From Membranipora membranacea (taxonomy: Eukaryota > Bryozoa > Gymnolaemata > Cheilostomatida > Membraniporidae): a DNA stretch of 64,000 bases. The position numbers were made by a program, and so were the translations under genes. Numbering within the stretch: the stretch's first letter is position 1; every line of letters starts with the position of its first letter. The notes below the pieces were generated by a model. The model was not told where the DNA came from. It saw only the letters and a list, made by a program, of their open reading frames with translations, and did not search any database. Positions 53,061 through 64,000 of this stretch are shown piece after piece. Location: contig OU612071.1 of assembly GCA_914767715.1 (NCBI GenBank), forward strand, positions 17,170,948-17,234,947. Direction: 5' to 3'.

Positions 53061-53378
53061 TGGCTTACAAATAAACCCATCATTATTTGTACTTGTTATG
53101 TTCATTACAATTCAGTTCACCCATCTGAAAAATTGCAAACTATTATTATTGTAACACTTGCACTATGGCTGTAAAACAACATTTTTTTTTATGTGTGTGT
53201 TTATTGCTTACTATAAAAACTAGAATGAGTAAAATGGTATCAAAGGTATATAAAAAGTTAAAAAGCAATGAGACAGTCAGATAGCACGAAGCTAGAGCAG
53301 AGACTGCCCGACTAGAACTCTCGACGTCACACTCGCCTGCCGGAACGACAGAGCCAAACATCCGCAACCTGCGCACAA

Positions 53379-53648
53379 TCAAACCCCCTCCCACAGGCGC
53401 GCCGCCAGGCCACCCAAGGAAAGAGACTGAGTACATGTCTCCACTCCCATAAGGTACCTGTTGTACAGGTTGACACCTTGGCACAACAGGGACCTCTCAC
53501 CTCGCTTGTTTTTGGCCTTTTTTGTTCGTAAATTATTTAATCTTGTGTTATAATCATGTTCTGATTTAAGATAGTTGATAAACTCATTCGAAAATGTTCT
53601 TAAAAATAGTTTTAAAGAGCAGTATTGGAATAGCATATTCAAAGGCAT
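53379..53648 (-). pseudogene. LINE ORF2 C-terminal part
   Basis: PLNMLFQYCSLKLFLRTFSN, EHDYNTRLNNLRTKKAKNKR and RSLLCQGVNLYNRYL form the usual tail after the reverse transcriptase, with a stop shortly after. Confidence 0.75.
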
Positions 53649-53963
53649 TATATTTAAAGTCTCAAATAGGGTTGAAACATGATCTCTGTTTTTTTTCTTT
53701 AAAATTACTCTTACACAAGCTTTTTGGAGGACTATTACTCGTTTAAGGTCATCTTCAGCAGCATGGCCCCAGAACTCTATTCCATAGAGCAGGTGAGGTC
53801 ATTGTTTGTTCGTCAAAATATGGCCTTACTACACGCATCATTAATTTTTTAATTTAATTTAATTTTTTGCACAATTCATTTATGAGCGACTTAAAAGTAA
53901 TATTTGCGTCAAGGATAATACCTAAAAATTTAGTTCCACTTTTCAGTTCAAGGGTGTTGGTAT

Positions 53964-55134
53964 TCAGTTTGATAACATGATCATCGGCACTGATAGCTTT
54001 TCTTGGGGATATAAAATTACCTGAAAAGTTTTGGAATAGTTAAGTACTAGTTTATTAGCTAAGCACCAATTTTCAACTTTGTTTAATTCTTGACTTAAAA
54101 TAGCATGATCTGTACAAAAAATATTAGTGTCGTCTGCATACAGTATGTATTTTAATGCAGGCGCTACATTCAAGAGGTCATTTATGAACCTTGGGGTACT
54201 CCTATGTTGATGTCACGGTACTGAGATACTGCATTATTTACAATAACATATTGTTTACGGTTTTTGAGGTAATTTTCGATGAGAGATGTGGCACAGGGTA
54301 AAAAGCTTTTTGACTAAAATTTCATGATTAATAGTATCAAACGCCTTTGAAAAATCTAAAAATATGCCAAATGTGCTGTTGCAGCGGTTAAAATGTTCAT
54401 ACAATTGTTTCATGCCTGCCTCTTCTAAATCCAAACTGGCAGGCGGTTAATATTGAGTTGGTCTCTAAAAAATCAATTATCTGGTTACTAAGAATTTTTT
54501 CAACAATTTTAGAAATAGTGCTTAAGATTGATATTGGGCGATAGTTATTAGTACTTTGCTTGTCCCCTTTTTTAAAAATTGGTGTCACTCGTGCAATTTT
54601 TAAGCAGTCTGGGAACACAGAATTTTCAATGACCAAATTTACAAGATATGCCAATATTGGGAGGATAATCAGCTTGTATTCTTTGGTCGCTCGTGACGAG
54701 ATTTTGTCCGGACCAGTGGCTTTTTTGGCTTGGAGATTATCCACAACGGGCAGGATATCAGTGCTATCAACAACATAAAAACTGAATTTGGGTCTAGAAT
54801 CCCACTCAATTTGAGGGGCAAAATAGTCAGCAAAGTTATCGTCTGTGGGAGGCAATTTGTCGGCAAGATTCAAACCTTCACTTGTGAAGAATGTATTAAA
54901 TCTTTCAGCAACCTCTTGAGAGTTTTTACAGAGTGATTGGTCATTAGTTTTTAGGGTAATTGTGCTGTCTTTGCTTTTATCCGAACCATTGATCATCATT
55001 TTTATGAATTTCCAGCGTTTGACCTGGTCAGCTTTGCAGTTGTTATATTCGTTTTTGAAGTAGGAAATCTTGGCCGTATGAATTTGAAACAAAATTTCTG
55101 AAGGATCGATAATTTTCCTGCAGCTTAATATCAA
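53964..55134 (-). pseudogene. LINE ORF2 reverse-transcriptase region
   Basis: The main frame (55134-54397) has KKATGPDKISSRATKEYKL, CLKIARVTPIFKKGDKQS, NNYRPISILSTISKIVEKIL and CQFGFRRGRHETIV, the first four RT blocks. A separate frame (54173-53964) has LKYILYADDTNIFCTD with the YADD catalytic motif. Motifs A and B lie between in a disrupted stretch (about 54390-54180). Confidence 0.85.
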
Positions 55135-56189
55135 AGGGTGCTAGCCGAGATCTGTCATGAAAATCTTTTCGCTTTTTCACTAATTCCCTCAAAATTTCTG
55201 ACATCCATGGTTGTTTAAAAGATTTTTTCTTTTGTTTGTTGCGTTTGAACTTTGTCACTTTGCTTGACTCTGAAATTACGTTTTGAAAGGTGCCAATGAA
55301 ATTTTCAAAAGCAGAGTTAGTGTCAGTAGTAGTAATTACTGAACTCCAGTCTGTCACTAAAAGATTATCCTGAAGCTTTTGGTAGTCTATTTTGGAAAAC
55401 TGACATGAATTGTCCTCCTTTTTGTGATCTTTATTCAATTGAAACGATGTACAAATTTGCAAATGGTCAGAAATTTGATAGTCAATGGTACAAGAGTTGT
55501 AAAGTCGTCTACAGTTATTGACTAGAATATGGTCACAGTGATTGACTAGAATATGGCCAATCAGACTTGTTTTTGTTTTTCCAAATCTTGTGGGTGACTT
55601 AATGATGTTGAAAAATCCATTTTTGTTCAAAATATCAGAATAATTTAGGGTGAAGGCGTCATGGCAATTTTGTGTATTTAAATCAATGTTGAGGTCTCTT
55701 ACAACAAGCGAGTTTGAGGGAAGTGAGGGCAGGCACTCAGTCAGGTCCCCGAGGAAAGCAGGCAACGCACCTGAGGGAGCACGGTAGACAGCAAGCAGAG
55801 TACAAAGGTCGCGCCTGGCATCACCAACACGAACGAGAAGTGACTCCGAGCCCTCCAGCCTCATACTTATCATTGACATATACTGCTACTCCTCCACCAT
55901 TACCACTATCTCTAGAAGCAGAAAACAAGTTATAACCAGCAATGGTAAAATCTCCTATAATACTGTACCGCTGAAAACATGTCTCAGATATAACTATGGA
56001 TGAAAAATCAACATTAATTACTGATAAAAATAACTCAAATTGAGAGTTTTTGTATTGCAAACTCTGGGCATCCACATGTAACACAGAAAAATTTTTCGTT
56101 GAAAAAATATGTGTTTTCACATCTTTTGGAGCTAGGTTGGCAGCATGAGAGATGAATAAATCGTCGGTGATTTCTGGTCTGTCGTCCAT
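55043..56189 (-). pseudogene. LINE ORF2 endonuclease region (AP-type), frameshifted
   Basis: The N-terminal frame (56189-55821) has FSVLHVDAQSLQYKN, VISETCFQRY and SGNGGGVAVYVND. The second frame (55879-55043) has LLAVYRAPSG, LPSNSLVVRDLNIDL and YQISDHLQICTSF, with the SDH catalytic motif. Compared with the usual HxNxxSL and GDFNID, the Asn is Asp and the Gly is Arg, so the enzyme would be impaired even without the frameshift. Confidence 0.82.
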
Positions 56190-56265
56190 TCACAGAATAT
56201 CGGTGCATGTTCAAATACTGCTCGTAGTAGAGTGTTGCATGAGTATGACTGAGACCAATGTGCAA

Positions 56266-56830
56266 CTAGGATAGAGATTGAAAGATTGTGTCATCAGTGA
56301 CCTTGACCATGTCAGACTCCTTGGTTTTGCGCATGAAGATCTGGCCATGGTGGGTCCAGACATACTGGTAGTTGAGATCTTTTTTGCATTGCCTAGCCTT
56401 GAAGAATAGAGTGTTAGCAGCTTTTGTCAGGGATTCGTTGATGTATATTTTGTTGTCACCCGAAAGGCCAAGTTTCTGCACTGTTATCTTGTTTTTGCCT
56501 AGTAGTTCTCTGCAGTTGTAAAATTCGTCTCGTTTGATCAGTGAGCTAAATCTGACGACAATGGTGGTTGATAGGGATTGATCAGAGTTCTTCGGTCTAA
56601 ATACAGTCTCCAGGTCTGACTTGTTGATTTGTGAGCAGGATATCTGACTGGCCAACTTAGAAATGATGTATGTGAGACCCTCATTATGAGTTTTAGGTAT
56701 TCCACAGATCCTCAGTGTTTTCGGTGATTTATCGCTTTTGAGTTGTCTGACCCTGTCATTATCAGCAGCTTGATTTTCTTCCAGCTTACTCAGCTACTCA
56801 GCGAGAAGCGTTGTAGCGTGTAATTATAAG
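56266..56830 (-). pseudogene. LINE ORF1 remnant
   Basis: The frame includes KSPKTLRICGIPKTHNEG upstream, then SSLIKRDEFYNCRELLGK, KIYINESLTKAANTLFFKAR and NYQYVWTHHGQIFMRK. These fit the RRM and C-terminal parts of ORF1 proteins, which bind RNA as chaperones. The coiled-coil start appears as KLEENQAADNDRVRQLK just before a stop. The 5' end of the element is not reached cleanly. Confidence 0.75.
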
Positions 56831-57193
56831 CCGCTTACTATAAAAAGGGCGGAACTTAGACCACTAAACAAACAGTTTTCCCTCGCGACGCTGTGAAAAA
56901 TCGCACGAGTGCAGTCCCTCTTATACTAGGGCAATTTTTGACCAGCCAGAGAATAGTCTCATTGGTTAATTAACAGTCACCAGTTGTATTTTTCATGACG
57001 TTTATGATGGGTATCATTAAAAGGCTTTGTTTATGGCATATCATTGGCTGATAGGTAACCTTATGATTATATCGCAGCTTGTAAACACGCTTTGTGTCTG
57101 CAGTGAAAAATGAGGAGATAATAAGCAAAGTTAGAATTTCAAGCTCTATTTTATTTTTACTAGCTCAGGTTTTCTAGCTGGTCTGTGGACCGC
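56831..57193. other. No gene seen
   Basis: Flank between the LINE 5' end and the tandem duplication. No feature recognised. Confidence 0.5.
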
Positions 57194-58374
57194 TTTATGT
57201 GAGTGCCAATGTATACACATGTGCCCTTTGTTTTGTACTTGTTTACTTTACAAGCTATGCTGGCAGACAGTGTGAAAATAGCACAGCCTTTGTAGTCACT
57301 TTAGTCAACGATACCTGAATGAGTTTTTAATAATAAAACTATGTGCATACAAATTGTAGCTTACACACAAAACCAAAATTTGAATTATAGTCCTATTAGC
57401 TATTCAATGATTTTGAACAAAACACAATCCTAACAAAACATGTTTCACAATTTCACAACCTTTAAAATCTTTATAATCATTGTTCATTCTTCAATGCTGG
57501 TATCACACTGCAGAGAGGTCACTTAAATTAAGGTAGCCTGAAGTTAAAACCTAACAGTCAGAGAAGGACGCATTGAACAAACGATCATGTAATAATCCAA
57601 CATGAAATTTGTGAAGAGCTAGTCTACAGTGAACATTCCAGTCAGTAAAACATACAGTTAAGGTGAGCCTTACGATATTGTTGTCACAAATTAGCAGAAC
57701 GACCTTTATTTTCATCACAAACGGGGCAAAAATTGATTATGGTTAGGTATCTCAATCTCAAGCAACACAGCACAAGCAATGTAGAACCCCAAACAACATA
57801 GCTTAGATCAGTGAGTAGAAGTCTGACTGTTTGTACAGAGTTAATGGCAACCACACAGCTCAAATATACTTTTACCACTAGCCATGCATCAACTGCGATC
57901 AAGCTTAGATAAAAACTGTTACCCTCTCCACTGAAAATCATGTATTACCGACTGAGCTGGGAAACACGGGCAACCACAAAATCCTGCTTTGTGTGAGTAT
58001 ATTGGTGAGGAGTGAGGACATGTCACAACCTGATAATCTGATTTAGATATCTCAACCTACGAGTTTGCGCCTGCAACTTGCCTTTCATGAGAGTAGTAAA
58101 TGTCCATTATAGGTGACTATTTAGGCCAAGTTCAATTGCTCTGTGTGTGCATATAGATCTATTACATTGCAAATTGAACGATTGCAAACCGGCTAGAAAA
58201 CCTGTGCTCGTAAAGAGAAAAGAGAGTTTGATAGTCTAGCTTTGCTTATTAAGTCTTGATTTGTCATTGCACACACGAAGTGTGTATAAAATCGGCAAGA
58301 TATTCATTTGGTTAGCTGAACCAATGATATTCCATATATATATATATATATATTTCATTGCGGGACCTGTTCAG

Positions 58375-58660
58375 ACAAGCTTGAGCAAGTTGAGTATCCA
58401 GTCGAACGCTGAACTATTGCGGCCTGCGTTAGAAAGGGAAGAAGGTTAGACCATCACATCAAATCATTCTTGTCTATGTCTGCGTAATGATAACTAAAAT
58501 CCTATGGTCTTGTTAAAGGCTTGTATCCCAGGCGAGGTCGTAGACACTACTTATCAATTTAAGTTATGTTTTTATCAAGATATCCTTTTTGTTTCTTGTA
58601 GAAATAGCCCTCAACAGTTCATCGACCCAATCACCCACAGACTTCACTGACAAAGTAAAG
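58375..58660 (+). CDS. Duplicated exon pair, copy 1 (exons 58375-58444 and 58602-58660)
   Basis: Exon A (acceptor CCTGTTCAG, donor GAAG|GTTAGA) reads TSLSKLSIQSNAELLRPALE and REE. Exon B (acceptor CTTGTAG, donor AAAG|GTAAGA) continues through a shared codon to IALNSSSTQSPTDFTDKVK. Entry and exit are both phase 0 and together they encode 43 residues. I do not recognise the protein. Upstream exons are not identified in this window. Confidence 0.55.
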
Positions 58661-60403
58661 GTAAGAGAAAATATTACCGTTGTCATTCTGATGTGTTTAT
58701 GTTTAAACTAAACCTTAGCTCAATTTTCAAGCGGAATAGTCCCACATCTTTCATTGTTGCTATATCACATTCCAAAAAAGTGTTACATGTTCAAAGGCTG
58801 CGGGCTATTGCAAATCTTTATTTCTCATTGTGTATTCATATTACCTCCCCACCGCACACTTTAATGAATTGTTCAGCGCTGCTACGTTATAAGCTTTCAC
58901 AAAAATAATTAGTCTGCTGAAAGTAAAGTAAAGAAAACAAGGTTGTGTTGTGATGAAAGAGAAAAAAGGACAATTGAACTGAACAAGTTTCAATGATCGC
59001 AATCTAAAATCAATACACTGTCGTGACTTTGCAAGCTTGATATGCCTGCTGAATAAATAAACTCACTAACAGTGAACCTGGTCTTGAAAAAGAACGATCT
59101 AAAACCCTTTCAAACGTATTTGAATAATTTAATATTCAGAGGATTCTTTTGTAAAACATCATCTTGATGTAGTATAACATAAAGAAACTGACCTGAGCTG
59201 TGACAAAATTATAGGCTAATCTTATGTGAGTGCCAATGTATACACATGTGCCCTTTGTTTTTTACTTGTTTACTTTACAAGCTAAGCTGGCAGACAGTGA
59301 GAAAATATAGCACAGCCTTTGTAGTCACTTTAGTCAACGATACCTGAATGAGTTTTGATAATAAAACTATGTGCATACAAATTGTAGCTTACACACAAAA
59401 CCGAAAATTGAATTATAGTCCTATTAGCTATTCAATGATATTGAACAAAACACAATCCTAACAAAACGTGTTTCACAATTTCACAACCTTTAAAATCTTT
59501 ATAATCATTGTTCATTCATCAATGCTGGTATCACACTGCAGAGAGGTCACTTAAATTAAGGTAGCCTGACGTGAAAACCTAACAGTCAGAGAAGGACGCA
59601 TTGAACAAACGATCATGTAATAATCCAACATGAAATTTGTGAAGAGCTAGTCTACAGTGAAGATTCCAGTCAGTAAAACATATAGATAAGGTGAGCCTTA
59701 CAATATTGTTGTCACAAATTAGCAGAACGACCTTTATTTTCATCACAAGCAGGGCAAAAATTGATTATGGTGAGGTAACTCAATCTCAGACAACACAAGC
59801 AATGTAGAACCCCAAACAACATAGCTTAGATCAGTGAGTAGAAGTCTGACTGCTTGTACAGAGTTAATGGCAACCACACAGCTCAAATATACTTTTACCA
59901 CTAGTCATGCGTCAACTGCGATCAAGCTTAGATAAAAACTGTTACCCTCTCCACTGAAAATTATGTATTACCGACTGAGCTTGGAAAACAGGCAACCACA
60001 AAATCCTGCTTTGGGTGAATATATTAAGGAGTGAGGACATGTCACAACCTGATAATCTGATTTAGATGTCTCAACCTACGAGTTTGCGCCTGCAACTTGC
60101 CTTTCATGAGAGTAGTAAATGTCCATTATAGGTGACTATTTAAGCCAAGTTCAATTGCTCTGTGTGTGCGTATAGATCTATTACATTGTCAATTGAACGA
60201 TTGCAAACCGGCTAGAAAACCTGTGCTCGTAAAGAGAAAAGAGAGTTTGATAGTCTAGCTTTGCTTATTAAGTCTTGATTTGTCATTGCACACACAAAGT
60301 GTGTATAAAATCGGCAAGATATTCATTTGGTTAGCTATGAACCAATGATATTCCATATATATATATATATATATATATATATTTCATTGCGGGACCTGTT
60401 CAG

Positions 60404-60689
60404 ACAAGCTTGAGCAAGTTGAGTATCCAGTCGAACGCTGAACTATTGCGGCCTGCGATAGAAAGGGAAGAAGGTTAGACCATCACATCAAATCATTCTT
60501 GTCTATGTCTGCGTAATGATAACTAAAATCCTATGGTCTTGTTAAAGGCTTGTATCCCAGGCGAGGTAGTAGACACTACTTATCAATTTAAGTTATGTTT
60601 TTATCAATAAATCCTTTTTGTTTCTTGTAGAAATAGCCCTCAACAGTTCATCGACCCAATCACCCACAGACTTCACTGACAAAGTTAAG
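60404..60689 (+). CDS. Duplicated exon pair, copy 2 (exons 60404-60473 and 60631-60689)
   Basis: Same exons and splice sites as copy 1. Only two exon differences are seen: TTA to ATA (Leu to Ile, in RPA(L/I)EREE) and GTA to GTT (silent). Conserved splice sites and frame, while the introns collected indels, suggest both pairs are usable. They may be spliced in series or as alternatives. Confidence 0.55.
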
Positions 60690-61137
60690 GTAAGAGAAAA
60701 TATTACCGTTGTCATTCTTATGTATTTATGTTTAAACTAAACCTTAGCTCAATTTTCAAGCGGAATAGTCCCACATCTTTCATTGTTGCTATATCACATT
60801 CCAAAAAAGTGTTACTTGTTCAAAGGCTGCGGGCTATTGCCATTTCTCATTGTGTATTCATATTACCTCCCCACCGCACAATTTAACGATTGTTCAGCGC
60901 TGCTACGTTATAAGCTATTCACAAAAATAATTAGTTCGTCTGAAAGTAAAGTAAAGAAAACAAGGTTGTGTTGTGATGAAAGAGAAAAAAGGACAATTGA
61001 ACTGAACAAGTTTCAATGATCGCAATCTAAAATCAATACACTGTCGTGACTTTGCAAGCTTGATATGCCTGCTGAATAAATAAACTCACTAACAGTGAAC
61101 CTGGTCTTGACAAAGAACGATCTAAAACCCTTTCAAA

Positions 61138-62875
61138 AGGGGTAGTTTAATTATTCGTTCAACTCTTGCATTCCAGTTATAAATTGTTTTGTCAGCCAAA
61201 TGACCCCAGGGCAGGAACAGAGTGTGTAGCTTACCTGTTTTGAACAGTTGCTGTTTGCAGAATGACAGTCATTATCGTGACGTCTCTTCAAGGCAATCAC
61301 TTGTTTTGACACCCAGACTCTTGGACATCCTTATTGCGAGGAACTGGTTATAATTTATCTTGAAAAATCTCCCAATATTAATCATTTTTTAATCGTGGCA
61401 CATCATTTCTTTGGAACGCGGCTCCATTTTAGATTGCTTTGTTTTATTGGGGAAGTTGACTAAAGGGAATACAGAACTTCAAATGTCATGGTCAGGTTTG
61501 TGCCTTGTGTATTGTTGTGTTATAAGATAAAACAAGGACACAAGCTCCTTACCTCAGCAGCTATTGAAAGCACTTTACCTCACAATGTGTTGTTTTCGAG
61601 TTGTGCAAATTGCATCCATCAGATGGCTATTGACTGATTAAATTTGATAAATTACAATCAGCCAACAATGTTTACTTAAAAGTGAAGTTTGGTTCAGCTC
61701 TAGCATTGATTATGGAGACGACCTAGTCATCACATGGGGGTTAACATGCATAATGAGTAATACTGTAAACTGGTATGTGACCTATTTCTACCCACAATTT
61801 ATGTTCAGAGTTCTCCCTTAATATCTATGACATCACCCGAAAAGAGCGATCATTGTGTGAATACAATGGGTCTAGTCTGTGTTATAAAAGACAGGCTACG
61901 TTGAGCCATATTCGATAGCATGCAGCATGGCCTATCAACTTGTATGTCACTACAATATCAGTATTTTGTGGTACACCTGCCTCGTGACACTGTAACTTAA
62001 CTGAAAACTGAACTCGCATACAAGAATCAATAATCAAAATTATTGTATTCCTACACTATTTCATATGAAATTTGCTCTAAAAAATCAAAAATCAGCTTCA
62101 ATAATCCACCATCAGAGTCAAATATAGTTTTGGAATGTTTAGCTATAATCATTTGCAAAAATGATAACTATTTACTGAGAAAAATGCTAAATGTAAATCA
62201 GTCGTTATTGCTTGATAGTGCATCATTTATTAGAGTTCTACACATGACGTCAAATTCTCCCTTATCAACGAAAACAACATTTGTATGCTGCAGAAACTGA
62301 GCACATGTACGGAATCAGAAATGATTGATCTATCTGTATTACCCTGGTCAGGGATTGGAGAGAGTGAATATGATGACAATGATAATTTAACAACCAAAGC
62401 ATAGGTTTGCCCGAAGCCTACATTAGTTCCAAAAATGATGTATTAAATATACGTTCCCGAAACCATGCAATAGCATTGCGAGTAGGAAAATCTGGGCTCA
62501 GACATTGGGTGATCACTTAATTACTGATGATGAGCCAGAATGAGGTGAGATAGACACCATGAATTTATTTTTATTATGTTACAGTACATTCTGCTGTAGT
62601 TTCCATATAGGTGGGCCTACATCTATATACGGAATCTTTGCACACAGTAAATCGAATATCTGTATCTGTAATTTTAACCTGATATTAACCTCGAGACAAC
62701 ATTCAAGCCAGGAGATGCCACATATTGCTACCTTATGAAGGTCCTGTATGACATTCTGAAAAAAAATTGGCTGCAGTTTATTGTCTTGCCTGATTGAAAT
62801 ATTTTATCGAGCACAAATCACTCCTGATACCTGGGTAGTATTATGATAGGCTGTTGTCTTTCTATCAATTTGCAG
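61138..62875. other. Probable intron, no gene seen
   Basis: Lies between exon B copy 2 and the next plausible exon. No repeat of the named families and no supported ORF. Confidence 0.45.
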
Positions 62876-62947
62876 CTGGTTGCCAGCGCTCCAGCCATAG
62901 TCAAGCAATACAAGACAGCCACAGTGTGTTCTGGTTGTAGTTTGTGA
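62876..62947 (+). CDS. Candidate terminal exon of the duplicated-exon gene
   Basis: After the acceptor ATCAATTTGCAG the phase-0 frame reads LVASAPAIVKQYKTATVCSG and CSL, then TGA. The phase fits exon B exactly. No AATAAA follows closely, so an alternative donor inside this exon (TCTG|GTTGTA) cannot be excluded. No family recognised. Confidence 0.4.
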   Translation: MVASAPAIVKQYKTATVCSGCSL

Positions 62948-63082
62948 TTTATCTAAAAACCCAGTTTGGTGGTGCTGCTTCATCTTTATTTTGAATATAA
63001 TATATACAATTCTCTCTCTCTTTCGGTTGCATGTTTAAATCTGGTATTGTCTCGATTTTTGTGATACAGTATTGAATGATAT

Positions 63083-63312
63083 CAGGTTATCAGGTTAGCC
63101 TAGTGGTTTTTCGGATTGGATAATTGATCTGACGACTGGTTTTCGATTCCCGAGCATGGCCCCTGAGAAGCCGAGTACGGTAGATTGTTCCAATGGGTAC
63201 CAACGCTTTATCCATTGTAGGTCCCAATTGGCTCGGGTTGGCTTTGGGCTGTTTGGACTCAGCGGGTGGTAATGAGTAGTGCAAAACCGCTTAGAAGTAC
63301 CAGTCATGGCTA
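63083..63312 (+). repeat. tRNA-derived SINE, second copy
   Basis: GGTTAGCCTAGTGGTTTTTC is the A box and GGTTTTCGATTCCCGAG a good B box. The body TTGTTCCAATGGGTACCAAC and ACCGCTTAGAAGTACCAG match the copy at 52832. Confidence 0.8.
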
Positions 63313-64000
63313 ACATATGAATTAATAAACTATTTATATCCATATCTAATAGTCATCACATAATACTTGAAGTTGCCCAGTCTCGCATAGAGTGAATGCA
63401 ACTCACATTTCCATTCAGCTCGCATACTTTCCAGAGTTTATAGATTGCTCATTTATGATGATTATATTACTTGTAGAGTCACACCAAAGTCTGACATGTA
63501 GTAGAGAGGACTGAGTATCCAACGGATGGCTTCGCTATATTTGCAGCTGTGGCTTCAGGTGAGCCTGTTCTTATTATTGTATTGAGTTGAGTTGTATCCG
63601 TTATCCTACAACTCCTAGCTTACAATTATAACACTACAGTTCTGTGACAATTTTTGATCACATGTGTCACCATTCCCTAGTCTTAATGTTACTCATCTCA
63701 TACCTTGGTGTATGGAAGTTGAGGGAAGGTGTTTAACCAGATAACAGTTAAGCAGCATTGAGATGGGGTACATTTATATTTTTGTATTGTATTCATCTCA
63801 TTCCATGAATAGGAATTTAGCTATGAATCTTCAAACTCGACAGACTGAAAACATGACACCACAATAATATCAATAATAGTTGTAGGTAGATTGGGCAGGG
63901 CTTGCCAATATTACTTGCCTATGTACTATTTTTTGAAATCACATGGGGATCTATCGATCAGACTCAAAACATATTCAATGAAACAAAGCAAAACTCGGGC
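63313..64000. other. No gene seen
   Basis: No confident feature. A possible tiny first exon (63526-63558) is discussed under rejected items. Confidence 0.45.

Larger units (their letters stand above)
53181..56830 (-). pseudogene. Nearly full-length Jockey-superfamily LINE, inactivated
   Basis: Reading right to left on the minus strand: ORF1 remnant, endonuclease, reverse transcriptase and C-terminal tail, followed by AATAAA (53205-53200) and a poly(A) run (53190-53182). Order and spacing are normal for CR1/Jockey-type non-LTR elements, but ORF2 is split among at least three frames. The 3' part matches the fragment at 36662-37216, so the family has more than one copy here. It lies between a tRNA SINE and the duplicated-exon gene. 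Confidence 0.88.
57194..61137 (+). repeat. Tandem duplication of a 1.92-kb intron-exon block
   Basis: Copy 1 is 57194-59113 and copy 2 59222-61137, separated by 108 unrelated bases. Both start TTATGTGAGTGCCAATGTAT and end CTAAAACCCTTTCAAA. They differ by scattered substitutions and small indels (for example TA-repeat length at 58335 versus 60355), so the duplication is fairly recent. Each copy contains two short exons. Confidence 0.92.

Noticed and set aside
62520-62560. CTGATGATGAG as a hammerhead ribozyme core
   Set aside because: The conserved GAAA partner and the flanking stems are not present at workable spacing.
63526-63558. Possible first coding exon ATGGCTTCGCTATATTTGCA ... CTTCAG|GTGAGC
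   Set aside because: Eleven codons (MASLYLQLWLQ) and a donor are too little evidence, with no promoter or following exon in view.

Overview
The window looks like AT-rich nuclear DNA from an invertebrate animal, probably a lophotrochozoan. The best evidence is a cytoplasmic intermediate-filament gene whose tail carries a lamin-tail (Ig-fold) domain, an arrangement known in protostomes and some invertebrate deuterostomes. Other support comes from GT-AG introns with short exons, TATA boxes, poly(A) signals, and a dense mixture of LINEs, SINEs, MITEs and foldback elements. There are no operons and no prokaryotic signals. Species-level assignment is not possible from the sequence alone.

Host-gene layer. 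(1) 1815-4665 (+): the 3' half of an intermediate-filament gene in six exons, with a one-base frameshift in the conserved end of the rod. (2) 9029-11510 (-): a secreted, very basic repeat protein, made of a signal-peptide exon and an exon with eight and a half copies of a 55-residue unit; each full unit contains a furin-type RXKR site. (3) 24422-25260 (+): an inverted, shortened paralogue of (2) that keeps the TATA box, 5' leader, signal-peptide exon and intron phase but has a premature TGA. (4) 57194-62947 (+): the 3' part of an unidentified gene in which a 1.9-kb block with two small exons is tandemly duplicated in frame.

Mobile layer. 1-732: large palindromes beside a decayed minus-strand ORF. 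11763-12138: a TA-flanked MITE carrying a tRNA-like sequence. 12480-14050 and 44560-45500: inverted copies of a composite repeat with several tRNA-like modules. 14120-17500: an element with long inverted arms. 18258-24303: a Ginger-like DNA transposon with a broken integrase gene; 38328-40720 is its internally deleted relative, with TGT...ACA ends and a GGGCC target duplication. 27689-29959: a foldback element whose empty target site survives at 43747-43752. 33318-37216, 46830-47740 and 53181-56830: non-LTR retrotransposon remnants. 30937-52600: about ten copies of a SINE-like repeat whose first ~35 bases match the 5' end of U2 snRNA, two of them with clear target-site duplications and several in a tandem cluster interrupted by an hAT-like MITE.

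The two strongest candidates for something undescribed are the repeat polyprotein gene pair and the U2-headed SINE family. All identifications come from reading the sequence; no database search was run.
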